64,000 nt of DNA, from positions 248,001 through 312,000 of the forward strand of contig CAYVTM010000002.1 of assembly GCA_964454645.1 (NCBI GenBank), read 5' to 3'. Under the pieces are notes generated by a model, which worked only from the letters and a program-made list of their open reading frames with translations, was not told where the DNA came from and did no database searches. The stretch comes from CAYVTM01 sp964454645 (GTDB lineage: Bacteria > Bacteroidota > Bacteroidia > Sphingobacteriales > Sphingobacteriaceae). A program made the position numbers and the translations under genes. Below, one piece after another: positions 1 to 7,067 of the stretch; position 1 is the first letter of the stretch; each line of letters starts with the position of its first letter.

Positions 1-753
1 TGAAAGCGTAGCCGATACAGATATAAACTTTATAAAGTACGGAACCTCGTGCCATAAATAATTGTGAACGATACTTAAAGGAACCGATACAATTAAAGCA
101 TAACTAAAAAGCCGCACATAGCGGTTATCCGGTTTTAATCGATGAAAAAATAAGGCTAAAACCGCTAAGGTAAAGAATCCGTTGTATTGCAAATGCAGAT
201 ATGAATACACAGCATCTTTAAATAATATAAAATCTTTCGATGCAATTGCCGATAAATAACCCATGTAATAGGGGGCTATGGACGATATTACCAAAAATAC
301 CAATGCCGAAACGCTTAATACATATACCGGTTTCGATACATCAGCTCTACGGATGTCGCGGATAAAGAAATAGGAAAATGCATAAGTATTAAAAGTAAAC
401 AGCGTTGAGAAAATGATAGAAACCGCATGATAGCCATACAGCATAAAACTTATAAGCATAGCCAGCGATGTTAAAGCATTTGCTAAAATCAAATTTTGAT
501 AAAGTCTTTTCTTTCCGGATTCCTGTCCTAATAGTTCATAGACCATCAATACCATTAGTAATAAAGTTAACCAACCGGCAAAAGCATAATGCGAATGGGC
601 ATGCAAAAAATTAGTATAGCTAATAAAGGGAATGGCAAACACTGCTTTGGAGCGAAGGAGAAAACCCAATGTAGCCACAATAACCAGGTTAAGTAGCGCA
701 ATCGATATCCAGCGATTTTTTGTAATGTTAAATGTATAGCTTCGTAAAGGCAT
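1..753 (-). CDS. Polytopic membrane protein with HxHxH motif, haem-copper-oxidase-like (partial)
   Basis: This reading frame starts at the ATG at 753-751 and runs off the left edge without a stop, giving 251 residues of a very hydrophobic protein with about seven membrane segments. A motif NFLHAHSHYAFAGW near residues 48-61 resembles the His-rich helix of subunit I of haem-copper oxidases and of small oxidase-like membrane proteins common in Bacteroidota. It is not a full subunit I, because the two-His CuB helix is not seen in the part present. An Rrf2-type operator and a TAnnTTTG box lie just upstream, so it probably belongs to the same regulon as the oxidase at 3.6-6.4 kb. A role in NO or oxygen metabolism is inferred from that context. 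The C-terminus is missing, so exact family assignment is open. Confidence 0.7.
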   Translation of the reverse strand, partial: MPLRSYTFNITKNRWISIALLNLVIVATLGFLLRSKAVFAIPFISYTNFLHAHSHYAFAGWLTLLLMVLMVYELLGQESGKKRLYQNLILANALTSLAMLISFMLYGYHAVSIIFSTLFTFNTYAFSYFFIRDIRRADVSKPVYVLSVSALVFLVISSIAPYYMGYLSAIASKDFILFKDAVYSYLHLQYNGFFTLAVLALFFHRLKPDNRYVRLFSYALIVSVPLSIVHNYLWHEVPYFIKFISVSATLS

Positions 754-805
754 AAATCTGTTTTTTATGGCTATGGGAGATTATCCTCTCCTTTTAAACA
801 CATTA

Positions 806-864
806 CAAAGATACATACTAATTTAATTTCGGACAAATTTATCCTAAATTAAATTAGTATGTAT
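806..864 (-). promoter_or_regulatory. Rrf2-type operator inside a 19-bp-arm inverted repeat, plus -7 box
   Basis: Arms at 811-829 and 846-864 are perfect reverse complements (19 bp) around a 16-base centre. The 24 bases at 826-849 match the regulator's own upstream site (6954-6977) at 20 positions, with core CGGACAAATTTATCC. Read on the minus strand the core contains TAAATTTG, which fits the Bacteroidota -7 consensus TAnnTTTG; a second -7 candidate, TATCTTTG, sits at 813-806. A repressor bound here would cover the promoter of the membrane protein starting at 753. Confidence 0.65.
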
Positions 865-918
865 AATAAACTTCAAAAAAATAAGGTACAGATCGTTTAC
901 AGGGAGAATATAAAGGGG

Positions 919-1380
919 TTAAGATTTTAACCAGAATTCATCATCCCAGAATTCATCGGGATGATTTTGGGAATGAACATCTTCAATACGTTTCAATTGT
1001 TCCTCGCTGGCTACTGCCTGGATTTCATTAAACAGGATACGTTCTTCGAAACGGATATGCATTTCGAGTTCTTCTTCAATCAAGCCTAAAGATTTGGTAA
1101 TATTTTCGGTATCGTTAAATAAGCGGCGTAATCTTCTATGTTCAGCCATTGCTTTCTTAACGAGTTCATTTTCGAGGCCCAGAATATTGAACATATATTC
1201 TTCTTCGAAGCCGAAGTGAGGCGACAGGTAAGTATGAAAAAAATGGTCGGCATATTTTTTTATGCGTTCGACCTCAATCTGTTTGGAAAAGCCCGTACGA
1301 ATCTTCCAACACAACAACAATCCGTAATGATGATCTCTGCTTACTCCCTGCAGGGCAGGTTTGCGTTTAATAGGTGGCAT
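919..1380 (-). CDS. Hemerythrin HHE-domain protein
   Basis: A 153-residue all-helical protein with hemerythrin-type iron ligands: SRDHHYG near the N-terminus, HFGFEEEYMF in the middle, EHRRLRRL, and HIRFEERILF near the C-terminus. HHE proteins bind a di-iron centre that handles O2, NO or iron; some (RIC/YtfE type) repair Fe-S clusters after nitrosative damage, but this one lacks the N-terminal ScdA domain. It starts 17 bases after the stop of the tryptophan dioxygenase gene and has no promoter of its own in that gap, so the two are probably co-transcribed. With the truncated hemoglobin and the Rrf2 regulator nearby, a protective or sensing role towards NO/O2 is likely, though inferred. Confidence 0.88.
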   Translation of the reverse strand: MPPIKRKPALQGVSRDHHYGLLLCWKIRTGFSKQIEVERIKKYADHFFHTYLSPHFGFEEEYMFNILGLENELVKKAMAEHRRLRRLFNDTENITKSLGLIEEELEMHIRFEERILFNEIQAVASEEQLKRIEDVHSQNHPDEFWDDEFWLKS

Positions 1381-1397
1381 ATCTGTGTTTAAAAGCT

Positions 1398-2309
1398 TTA
1401 TCCGTTTTTACCCCAGTTATTAATCTCCTCTTCAGTCCATAGGCTTGGGAAGAAGATACGGTGCTGTGTGCGCGGATGTAAATATTTTTTCCATTCGGAG
1501 CCACCGGTAGCTTCTTTATTTTCGCCCTTGCTATCTAAGTAATGGGCGGCAGTACGCAAATGTACCAGAGGCCAGGATACATTGTATAAACGATCGAACT
1601 CGCGGAAAGTTTCTTTTAATTCGTCGCTCGGGTTTTCAAGCTTCATTAATTTTTCTTCAATGGTATTTCCCGTCTGCTGATCGGCGAGACGGATAAAATC
1701 TTTCAAATACTTAGCTTCAAAATTGCGCAGGGTTAATGTTTTTTCCCGGGTTTTAGGATTGTATCCGGCGGCTTTCCAATAAATATCTTCGAAATAATCG
1801 CTTATGTCGGATTGTCCATTATGTTTCGATTTATATTCATCCTGAATTAAGTTGATTAACCGGGTACAGTAAATTTCTATGTAGCGAAATTGCGCACTCT
1901 GAAAACCGCTTGCGGGCGCTAAGGTTGAGCGGAAAATATTATAATCGTCGTAACTCATTCCCGAACGCATAATATCAAAAGAAGTAATCAGCATTCCGGT
2001 ATATCGGCAAAGGCGTTTGGCTTTAGCCGTTAAAAAAACCTGATCATTGGATTGATCCTCGGAAATTTGTTTGATCTCATGCAACATCAGCTTCAAAACC
2101 AATTCGGTTACCTGGTGATACATGATAAAAATTTCTTCATCTTTAAAATCGGTACGAGGTTTTTGTAAGGACAGGAGTGTATCAACCTCTATATAGTCCC
2201 AATAATTAATGGGTTTAGCTTGTAACAGACCTTTCAAATAGGTATCGGTATTTTCACCTAAAGCTTTATACTTTTCATTAATTGCACGAATAATTTCTTC
2301 CTGATTCAT
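1398..2309 (-). CDS. kynA: Tryptophan 2,3-dioxygenase family protein
   Basis: A 303-residue protein matching haem-dependent tryptophan 2,3-dioxygenase, which opens the indole ring to N-formylkynurenine. Family landmarks are present in order: YIEVDTLLSLQ near residue 40, the active-site His in MYHQVTEL (H65), GFQSAQFRYIE with the substrate-carboxylate Arg (R142), the likely haem-ligand His in WPLVHLRTAAHYL (H250), and ATGGSEW followed by FFPSLW at the end. No other kynurenine-pathway genes are in the window. It sits between a truncated hemoglobin and a hemerythrin and has the same leader as the hemoglobin gene, so it is regulated as part of the gas-response island. Family membership is secure; whether tryptophan catabolism is its job here is less certain. 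Confidence 0.9.
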   Translation of the reverse strand: MNQEEIIRAINEKYKALGENTDTYLKGLLQAKPINYWDYIEVDTLLSLQKPRTDFKDEEIFIMYHQVTELVLKLMLHEIKQISEDQSNDQVFLTAKAKRLCRYTGMLITSFDIMRSGMSYDDYNIFRSTLAPASGFQSAQFRYIEIYCTRLINLIQDEYKSKHNGQSDISDYFEDIYWKAAGYNPKTREKTLTLRNFEAKYLKDFIRLADQQTGNTIEEKLMKLENPSDELKETFREFDRLYNVSWPLVHLRTAAHYLDSKGENKEATGGSEWKKYLHPRTQHRIFFPSLWTEEEINNWGKNG

Positions 2310-2389
2310 GTGTTTATAATTTTTAGTTCAAGGTCACATGGAATGGCTATTTAATTTTTGCTTGGGAGCAAAGTAATTACATGGCCATT
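2310..2389 (-). promoter_or_regulatory. Duplicated leader, copy 1 (kynA)
   Basis: Minus-strand leader with two blocks that recur in front of two neighbouring genes: block A, AATGGCCATGTAA (2389-2377), and block B, CATTCCAT (2345-2338). Block B starts 36 bases before the ATG and block A 44 bases before block B. The stretch from block B to the ATG is almost identical to that of the hemoglobin gene. Confidence 0.6.
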
Positions 2390-2395
2390 GCATAA

Positions 2396-2785
2396 TTACA
2401 TGAGCGGTTTTGATGTACTATTTCTATAATATTCTAATTTATTGTGAAACATGACAGCCATTTTATTAGCTCTCCATTTAGCCTCTCCGGCTTTCTCTCC
2501 TTCAAAATGCTCGTCTAAGGTTTGAAAAAACAAGGCTAACCATTGATCGAAATGCTCAGCTTCGACAGGCAGATTAAGGTGTGGCATAAAGGGCGTCCCA
2601 ATATATGTCTTCGCATCCAACAACACCGTCGACCAAAAGCGCACCATCTTATCAAGATGTTCCGGCCAACGATCTTCGATGACACGATCGAATATAGGGC
2701 CGAGCATTTCGTTTAAACGTACCTTATCATAGAACGAGTGTACTAATATCCGTATATCTTCCGTATTTTCTAATTCCTTTTTCAT
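2396..2785 (-). CDS. Group III truncated hemoglobin
   Basis: A 129-residue globin of the group III truncated type. The sequence shows the N-terminal helix LVHSFYDKVR, the segment VRFWSTVLL, and HFDQWLALFFQTL, in which H78 is the likely proximal haem ligand. Relatives such as Campylobacter Ctb are induced by nitrosative stress and influence O2 delivery to respiration. The gene lies in a divided cluster with hemerythrin, an NsrR-like regulator and a cbb3-like oxidase, which fits such a role. It has its own copy of the shared leader, so it is probably transcribed as a separate unit controlled together with kynA. The start is the ATG directly downstream of that leader. Confidence 0.92.
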   Translation of the reverse strand: MKKELENTEDIRILVHSFYDKVRLNEMLGPIFDRVIEDRWPEHLDKMVRFWSTVLLDAKTYIGTPFMPHLNLPVEAEHFDQWLALFFQTLDEHFEGEKAGEAKWRANKMAVMFHNKLEYYRNSTSKPLM

Positions 2786-2865
2786 GTGTTTATAATTTTT
2801 AATTCAAGGTCACATGGAATGTCCTAATAATCATTTACTTTGGAGAGAGATTTTACATAGCCATT
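2786..2865 (-). promoter_or_regulatory. Duplicated leader, copy 2 (truncated hemoglobin)
   Basis: Block A, AATGGCTATGTAA (2865-2853), and block B, CATTCCAT (2821-2814), have the same spacing as in front of kynA: 44 bases from A to B and 36 from B to the ATG. The 36 bases down to the start codon differ from the kynA leader by a single base, while the sequence between the blocks is unrelated. Confidence 0.62.
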
Positions 2866-2880
2866 TCATCAAAAACAACA

Positions 2881-3297
2881 TTAAGGGATATTATACATGG
2901 AGGTAATGCCAAAATAAATCGCCCACGCGACAAAAGCAATCATCAATATCCAAATCCAGGTCGGAACACTTTGCGGGGTCTCACTTCCATCAATTGCAAA
3001 TTTATTCAGATTTCCCTTATCATAGGCATTAATCATCAAAGGTAAAATCCCATCTACTACATCATTTTCGCGTAAGCCGGCTATAGATATAGCCGGACCA
3101 TTACGCACAAAAAATTTTATTTTACGAACACCTTCTTTACCATTGTGCGATTTGCTCACAATCTTCAAAGTATGTTCCCCGTCCGTCAGTTTACTAGTAT
3201 CAAATTCGAATTGTACAGGAGTGTTCAATTCTGCAAAAGCATCTTTTTCATCATCGATAAACAAAATTACTTTACTTTTTTCCTCATTCATATCCAA
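2881..3297 (-). CDS. Membrane-anchored protein of the cbb3-like oxidase cluster
   Basis: A 138-residue protein with no N-terminal signal, an all-beta, Ig/cadherin-like first part (FDTSKLTDGEHTLKIVSKS) and one C-terminal membrane helix (VPTWIWILMIAFVAWAIYFG, about residues 112-131). It begins 5 bases after the stop of the 85-residue gene and is certainly in its operon. Proteins of this shape accompany cbb3-like oxidase genes in Bacteroidota, so an accessory or assembly subunit is plausible, but no catalytic or haem-binding motif is visible. The second Met (MNEEKSK, two codons in) is an alternative start. Confidence 0.72.
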   Translation of the reverse strand: MDMNEEKSKVILFIDDEKDAFAELNTPVQFEFDTSKLTDGEHTLKIVSKSHNGKEGVRKIKFFVRNGPAISIAGLRENDVVDGILPLMINAYDKGNLNKFAIDGSETPQSVPTWIWILMIAFVAWAIYFGITSMYNIP

Positions 3298-3302
3298 TCG
3301 TG

Positions 3303-3560
3303 TTAAGATAAAATACTGTGTTTAATATGGTTGCTGTTTTTTTCTCCGGGCTTAATCAGGTACTTCAAAGAAAGCACTAAGCTCAGCAGAACAATGAGTG
3401 CAATGATAGAAACGATTAATAAATCCCAATTGCTTTGCGGGCCCGTACCATGGGTAATACCCTGCAATATTTCGGGCTGCTGTTTTTCACAAACATCACA
3501 AGCCATAAGCGTGGGTATTTGTGTTAAGAAACATGCGATTGTTAATATCCAATATTTCAT
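3303..3560 (-). CDS. Small membrane protein with CDVC motif
   Basis: An 85-residue protein with a signal-like N-terminus ending near MAC, then a Cys pair (CDVCEKQQ) just outside the membrane, and one strong membrane helix (about residues 46-68) followed by a basic tail. It is the first gene of a two-gene unit with the 138-residue protein and carries copy 3 of the shared leader. The CxxC could bind metal or haem or be redox active; none of this can be proved here. Position next to the oxidase genes suggests an accessory subunit. Confidence 0.7.
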   Translation of the reverse strand: MKYWILTIACFLTQIPTLMACDVCEKQQPEILQGITHGTGPQSNWDLLIVSIIALIVLLSLVLSLKYLIKPGEKNSNHIKHSILS

Positions 3561-3642
3561 GTGTATATTTTTTTTGATTTAAAATAATATGGAATGACTG
3601 AATAATTATTTGAATTTAGACCAACGTCTTTACACAGCCATT
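3561..3642 (-). promoter_or_regulatory. Duplicated leader, copy 3 (85-residue membrane protein)
   Basis: Block A, AATGGCTGTGTAA (3642-3630), and block B, CATTCCAT (3596-3589), recur with 46 bases from A to B and again exactly 36 bases from B to the ATG. Between the blocks and in the 5' UTR the sequence has diverged from copies 1 and 2, which makes the conserved blocks stand out as the functional parts. Confidence 0.58.
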
Positions 3643-3652
3643 TGCTTATTCC

Positions 3653-4654
3653 TTAGTTCATTTTTAAGTAATCCAGGATTTTCTGTACATCCTCTACACT
3701 TACTTCTTTGCCCGAATTTCCCCAGCTTGTTTTTTCATAATTAATAATTGCTGTTACCTGATCTGCATTCAGATTGGCATTGGTTCCTACAGCTGCCATG
3801 ACAGCGTATTCCGGGCGGGCATCGTATCCGTTCATAATAATTGATACATATAATTCCAAATCATCTCCATTAGTAATGGCACTTCCTTTCAAAGGAGGGA
3901 ATGCCCCTTTTAACCCTTCCCCATTTTCCTGATGACAGCTTTGACAATGGGTTGCATACAATAACTTTCCATTCAGTTTCTTTTTCCCTTCGGGATTCCC
4001 TACTTCCGTAATACTTTCTTCAGTTTCATATAAAAATTCAGGAGTGCTTTGACTTCCGGGGAGAGCTACTTGTTGTAAGCTTTGTAAATAAGCTACCAAT
4101 TGCAACGCCTCTTTACGAGCTACGATTTTTTTACCGGATGTTTGAAAACCATCGGGGATACTAATCTCCACATCTCCCGATTTCACTTCATCTTTTTCCT
4201 CGAAGAGCCATGGATAAGCCGGCATAACCGATTCTTTTACAACGGCACGAGGTTGATACAAGTGCAGAAGGTGCCACTCCTTTCCGGGCTGACGGAGTCC
4301 GATATTTGTCAAGTCGGGACCTGTACGCTCCGTACCCATTAAAGTCGCTGTATTTTGCCAAATTCCGTTACGGGTATTCCCGGCATAATCGGCGGCGATA
4401 CTCGGGCGGCTTCCCCACACCTTATCCATCGCAATATTACGTACCTGTTGGGTATGGCAAGCCACACATCCTTCCGAGATGAAAATTTGCTTACCTGCCA
4501 AAGCATCCTCAGATAAAGGAATAGCATTGGGTAAAACAGCATTATTTCTCTGATTGTCAATAGCAGGAAGTACCGCCACAAATAAAGTCAGTACAGCAAA
4601 AAACAAGAATGCCGTAAAAAATAGTTTTTTATGATTGTTAAAGAAATCTATCAT
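3653..4654 (-). CDS. Dihaem cytochrome c, CcoO-like with C-terminal CcoP-like domain
   Basis: A 333-residue membrane-anchored cytochrome. One N-terminal helix (about 11-31) is followed by a CcoO-type haem domain: CVACH at 63-67, then TQQVRN, VWGSRP, TGPDLTNIG and the Met-ligand stretch VMPAYPWLF (M144), all typical of cbb3 oxidase subunit II. A second c-type domain starts with CQSCH at 237-241 and GEGLKGAFPPL, as in CcoP or simple class I cytochromes. The gene follows the CcoN-like gene by 9 bases, so both are made together. The protein would pass electrons from the periplasm to the haem-copper centre. A separate CcoP is not present, so the fusion may replace it. Confidence 0.88.
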   Translation of the reverse strand: MIDFFNNHKKLFFTAFLFFAVLTLFVAVLPAIDNQRNNAVLPNAIPLSEDALAGKQIFISEGCVACHTQQVRNIAMDKVWGSRPSIAADYAGNTRNGIWQNTATLMGTERTGPDLTNIGLRQPGKEWHLLHLYQPRAVVKESVMPAYPWLFEEKDEVKSGDVEISIPDGFQTSGKKIVARKEALQLVAYLQSLQQVALPGSQSTPEFLYETEESITEVGNPEGKKKLNGKLLYATHCQSCHQENGEGLKGAFPPLKGSAITNGDDLELYVSIIMNGYDARPEYAVMAAVGTNANLNADQVTAIINYEKTSWGNSGKEVSVEDVQKILDYLKMN

Positions 4655-4663
4655 GTCAATAAA

Positions 4664-6403
4664 TTATTTAGGTAATCCACTCAGTTTACTTTTCATCTCC
4701 AACAACTCAATCGCATTTTCGGGGATACGTACCTCCTGTGTATCGAGCATCCTATAAAAATTATAAGCAAAGACTAAATGCGATACCCACATTAAACTTC
4801 CACCGATTGCTCTCCATAACCAATACGGAGCCATCATCACAACACTATCTATAAAAGCTTTACCTTCCATCCACATAAGCCCCTTAAGCGTAGAGCCGAT
4901 CATAAGGGGAATGGTATAAAATAAAAGCCCGATGAGCGCTAACCAAAAATGCGCCCCGACTGTTGCCTGCGGGGGTTCTTTTCCCGTCAGCCGCGGAACG
5001 AGGGTATAAATAAATGCCCAAAGCATAAAGGTGATAATACCATACATGGTAAGATGAGAATGTGCTACCGTAAAATCTGTAAAATGCCATACCTGATTGG
5101 TGAAACGGAAAGCTTCGGCGGTACCCTGCATGGATCCGGTAAAGTAAAAGAGTATTCCGACTAAATAAAAAGGCAGGGTATAGCTGCTTGTAACTTTATT
5201 CCAGGATCCGGTAAAAGTCATCAGGAAATTGGTTGTTCCTGCTGTTACCGGAATAATCATTCCCACGCTACCAACAATGGCAAGGGTTTGCAGCCACCAG
5301 GGGATGGCACTGAAAATAAAATGATGTGTACCAATTAAGGTATAGAAAAGTATTTGTGTCCAGAAGGCAATAACTCCCAGACTGTACGAATAGATTGGTT
5401 TATTCAGTTGTTGAGGAAGGAAATAATACATCAAGCCTAAGCTGAACAGCATAAACCACATACCTACTCCTTGATGCATATAATAACCTTGCACGATTGT
5501 TTCGCCCAAGCCATTTTGCCAGGAAGGCCAATAAGCGACAAAAGCAATAACCAACAAAAACATCATTGCAGAAACAATGTACCAGTTTGAAACATAAATT
5601 TCCTTATAACTGCGTTGAGCGATTGTCCGTAAGAAAATACATAAAGAGATAATAACACCCAAACCAAACAGAAGCATAACCGGCCAGGTGTATTCGCGAT
5701 ACTCGCCACCACCGTTGTTTATTCCCGCCATTAAAGAAAGCGAGCCGGCAATTACCGAAGCATTTATTAGAATCAAGGCTGTATAAGCCCATTTAATATT
5801 TTTAAGTTTTGTATTGCTGACGCGTGTCACCACATAATATCCCAAACCTAACATTCCGAGAGAAGCCCATCCCCAGAAAACCATATTGGTATGCACAGGG
5901 CGCAAGCGTCCGAAACTTAACCAGGAAATATGATCGATATCGGGAGCCGAAAATTTTATTCCCAGGTATTCTCCGATACTGGTTCCGACTATCAGCCAAA
6001 CAATAGCAGAACTCAGATACCACAGTATTAAGCGGGTTAGGTCCGTATCAACCGAAGGCCGCGCTTGCCCCTTCTTCTTTGAAGCCAGGAAACGCAGTTC
6101 TTCCTGTTTACGAATCTGACCGATTAATCCTTTAGAATCGTTTACTTTAAAATCCCCTGACAATTCCGTACCACTCAGCTTATATAAAAGTTCGGATTTC
6201 CTTTTTTCGAGCTTCGCGATATCATCGGCACCTGCATTTCGAAGCTCATCCAATACCTTATCTAATTTTTTTTGCTGATAGTACCGATGAATCATTCGAT
6301 AAGCCTTAAGTACAGCAATGATTGCCGCAAATAATATTGGTATGGCAATTAATATGAGTGTGATAATAATCCCCGACTCCGACCATAAATTAGATTTCTC
6401 CAT
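4664..6403 (-). CDS. cbb3-type (C-family) haem-copper oxidase subunit I-like protein
   Basis: A 579-residue integral membrane protein of the CcoN family. Metal ligands can be read off: H171 (RPVHTNMV) and H450 for haem b, H310 (YMHQGVG) and H360/H361 (GTHHF) for CuB, and H448 (VAHSH). Spacings 310-360 and 360-448 equal those of the Pseudomonas stutzeri enzyme, and Y354 lies six residues before H360, where C-family oxidases have the cross-linked active-site Tyr. That favours an O2 reductase over a NO reductase. Two oddities: about 100 extra N-terminal residues form a membrane helix plus a charged, coiled-coil-like stretch, and Q426 stands where the reference enzyme has a conserved Glu. The promoter carries an Rrf2 operator. 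Confidence 0.88.
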   Translation of the reverse strand: MEKSNLWSESGIIITLILIAIPILFAAIIAVLKAYRMIHRYYQQKKLDKVLDELRNAGADDIAKLEKRKSELLYKLSGTELSGDFKVNDSKGLIGQIRKQEELRFLASKKKGQARPSVDTDLTRLILWYLSSAIVWLIVGTSIGEYLGIKFSAPDIDHISWLSFGRLRPVHTNMVFWGWASLGMLGLGYYVVTRVSNTKLKNIKWAYTALILINASVIAGSLSLMAGINNGGGEYREYTWPVMLLFGLGVIISLCIFLRTIAQRSYKEIYVSNWYIVSAMMFLLVIAFVAYWPSWQNGLGETIVQGYYMHQGVGMWFMLFSLGLMYYFLPQQLNKPIYSYSLGVIAFWTQILFYTLIGTHHFIFSAIPWWLQTLAIVGSVGMIIPVTAGTTNFLMTFTGSWNKVTSSYTLPFYLVGILFYFTGSMQGTAEAFRFTNQVWHFTDFTVAHSHLTMYGIITFMLWAFIYTLVPRLTGKEPPQATVGAHFWLALIGLLFYTIPLMIGSTLKGLMWMEGKAFIDSVVMMAPYWLWRAIGGSLMWVSHLVFAYNFYRMLDTQEVRIPENAIELLEMKSKLSGLPK

Positions 6404-6424
6404 GATTGATATAAATTATTCTAA

Positions 6425-6463
6425 GTTATCCGACAAAAAATATCGGACAAAATTATCTGATAT
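6425..6463 (-). promoter_or_regulatory. Rrf2-type operator over the oxidase promoter
   Basis: The 24 bases at 6440-6463 match the regulator's own site at 23 positions (core TCGGACAAAATTATCTGA). A neighbouring TATCCGA at 6427-6433 forms an extra inverted pair with the TATCGGA at 6441-6447. On the minus strand the core contains TAATTTTG (6455-6448), a TAnnTTTG box, so the operator would overlap the oxidase promoter about 40 bases before the start codon at 6403. Confidence 0.7.
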
Positions 6464-6477
6464 ATAGCTAATTTTTT

Positions 6478-6915
6478 TTAACGTTTTAAAAAAGTTAATC
6501 CATCGCTTAGCCCCAAAGATAATTCATAAAGAGTAGTATTTTCGAGCATCTTCCTTAATTCCTCACGGATGGCTTTAAACTTATCATGCACGGGGCAGGG
6601 ACGGCTTTCTGAGCATTCTTTTAAGCCCAAACCACAGCCCATATAGATAGAATCCCCATCGATAGCGGAAACAATCTTACTAAGCTTAAGGGTTTTAATT
6701 TTTTTAGAATCGACTGTAAAACCACCGTTAGGGCCTTTCAGTGAATCGATAATTTTTTCTCTTACCAATTGCTGAAGGATCTTGGCAGTAAAAGCTTCAG
6801 GAGAATCGACTTCTTTAGCGATATCCTTTAAGCTTACGCGATTTCCGTTAATGGATTGCTGAGTAATATAAATACTTGCTTTAATCCCGTATTCACATGC
6901 TTTTGAAAACATCAT
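6478..6915 (-). CDS. Rrf2-family Fe-S transcription regulator (NsrR/IscR-like)
   Basis: A 145-residue winged-helix regulator. The N-terminal half has the Rrf2 HTH pattern (MMFSKACEYGIKA, VSLKDIAKEV, FTAKILQQLV, LKGPNGGF). Three cysteines, C94, C101 and C107, in the region following the dimer helix have a C-x6-C-x5-C spacing close to that of NsrR and IscR and would bind an Fe-S cluster sensitive to NO or O2. The gene lies directly upstream of the oxidase operon and is preceded by a perfect copy of the operator, so it is likely autoregulated. The match to NsrR rather than IscR is inferred from the company of truncated hemoglobin, hemerythrin and respiratory genes; no Fe-S assembly genes are nearby. 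Confidence 0.88.
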   Translation of the reverse strand: MMFSKACEYGIKASIYITQQSINGNRVSLKDIAKEVDSPEAFTAKILQQLVREKIIDSLKGPNGGFTVDSKKIKTLKLSKIVSAIDGDSIYMGCGLGLKECSESRPCPVHDKFKAIREELRKMLENTTLYELSLGLSDGLTFLKR

Positions 6916-6929
6916 TTCGTATTGTCCGA

Positions 6930-6978
6930 CAAAGATATAAAAATATTATAAGTATATCGGACAAAATTATCCGATATA
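6930..6978 (-). promoter_or_regulatory. Rrf2 operator with perfect arms, autoregulatory promoter
   Basis: The site at 6953-6978 has two 9-bp arms, TATATCGGA and TCCGATATA, that are exact reverse complements around CAAAATTA. The centre read on the minus strand is TAATTTTG, a -7 type box (6969-6962). A second -7 candidate, TATCTTTG, lies at 6937-6930 and is followed by TCGGACAAT, which resembles another half-site. Both are 15-65 bases upstream of the regulator's ATG at 6915. Confidence 0.72.
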
Positions 6979-7021
6979 TTGAATTCTTACTGGGATTCAA
7001 CATTTTACAGGGAGATTTAAC

Positions 7022-7067
7022 TTATACAACTCATGGCATGACTATAGTCATGCCATGAGTTGTATAA
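7022..7067. repeat. REP-like palindrome, copy 1 (46 bp, perfect)
   Basis: A perfect 46-bp palindrome centred on GACTA/TAGTC between 7044 and 7045, with the inner sequence CTCATGGCATGACTA and its complement. The same palindrome occurs at 34212-34251, 51382-51413 and 52124-52171. It overlaps the 3' end of the sigma factor gene, whose last codons and TGA stop it provides. As RNA it would fold into a long hairpin and could act as a terminator or mRNA-stabilising end. Confidence 0.9.

Noticed and set aside
2377..2865. Block A of the shared leader as an FNR/CRP-type site or a sigma-54 promoter
   Set aside because: No TTGAT-N4-ATCAA or TGTGA palindrome is present, and the TGG to GC distance does not fit -24/-12.
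4664..6403. Calling the CcoN-like protein a nitric oxide reductase because of the NsrR-like regulator
   Set aside because: The active-site Tyr six residues before the CuB His pair is kept, and spacing of ligands equals that of cbb3 oxidases; NO reductases of the NorB type lack this Tyr.
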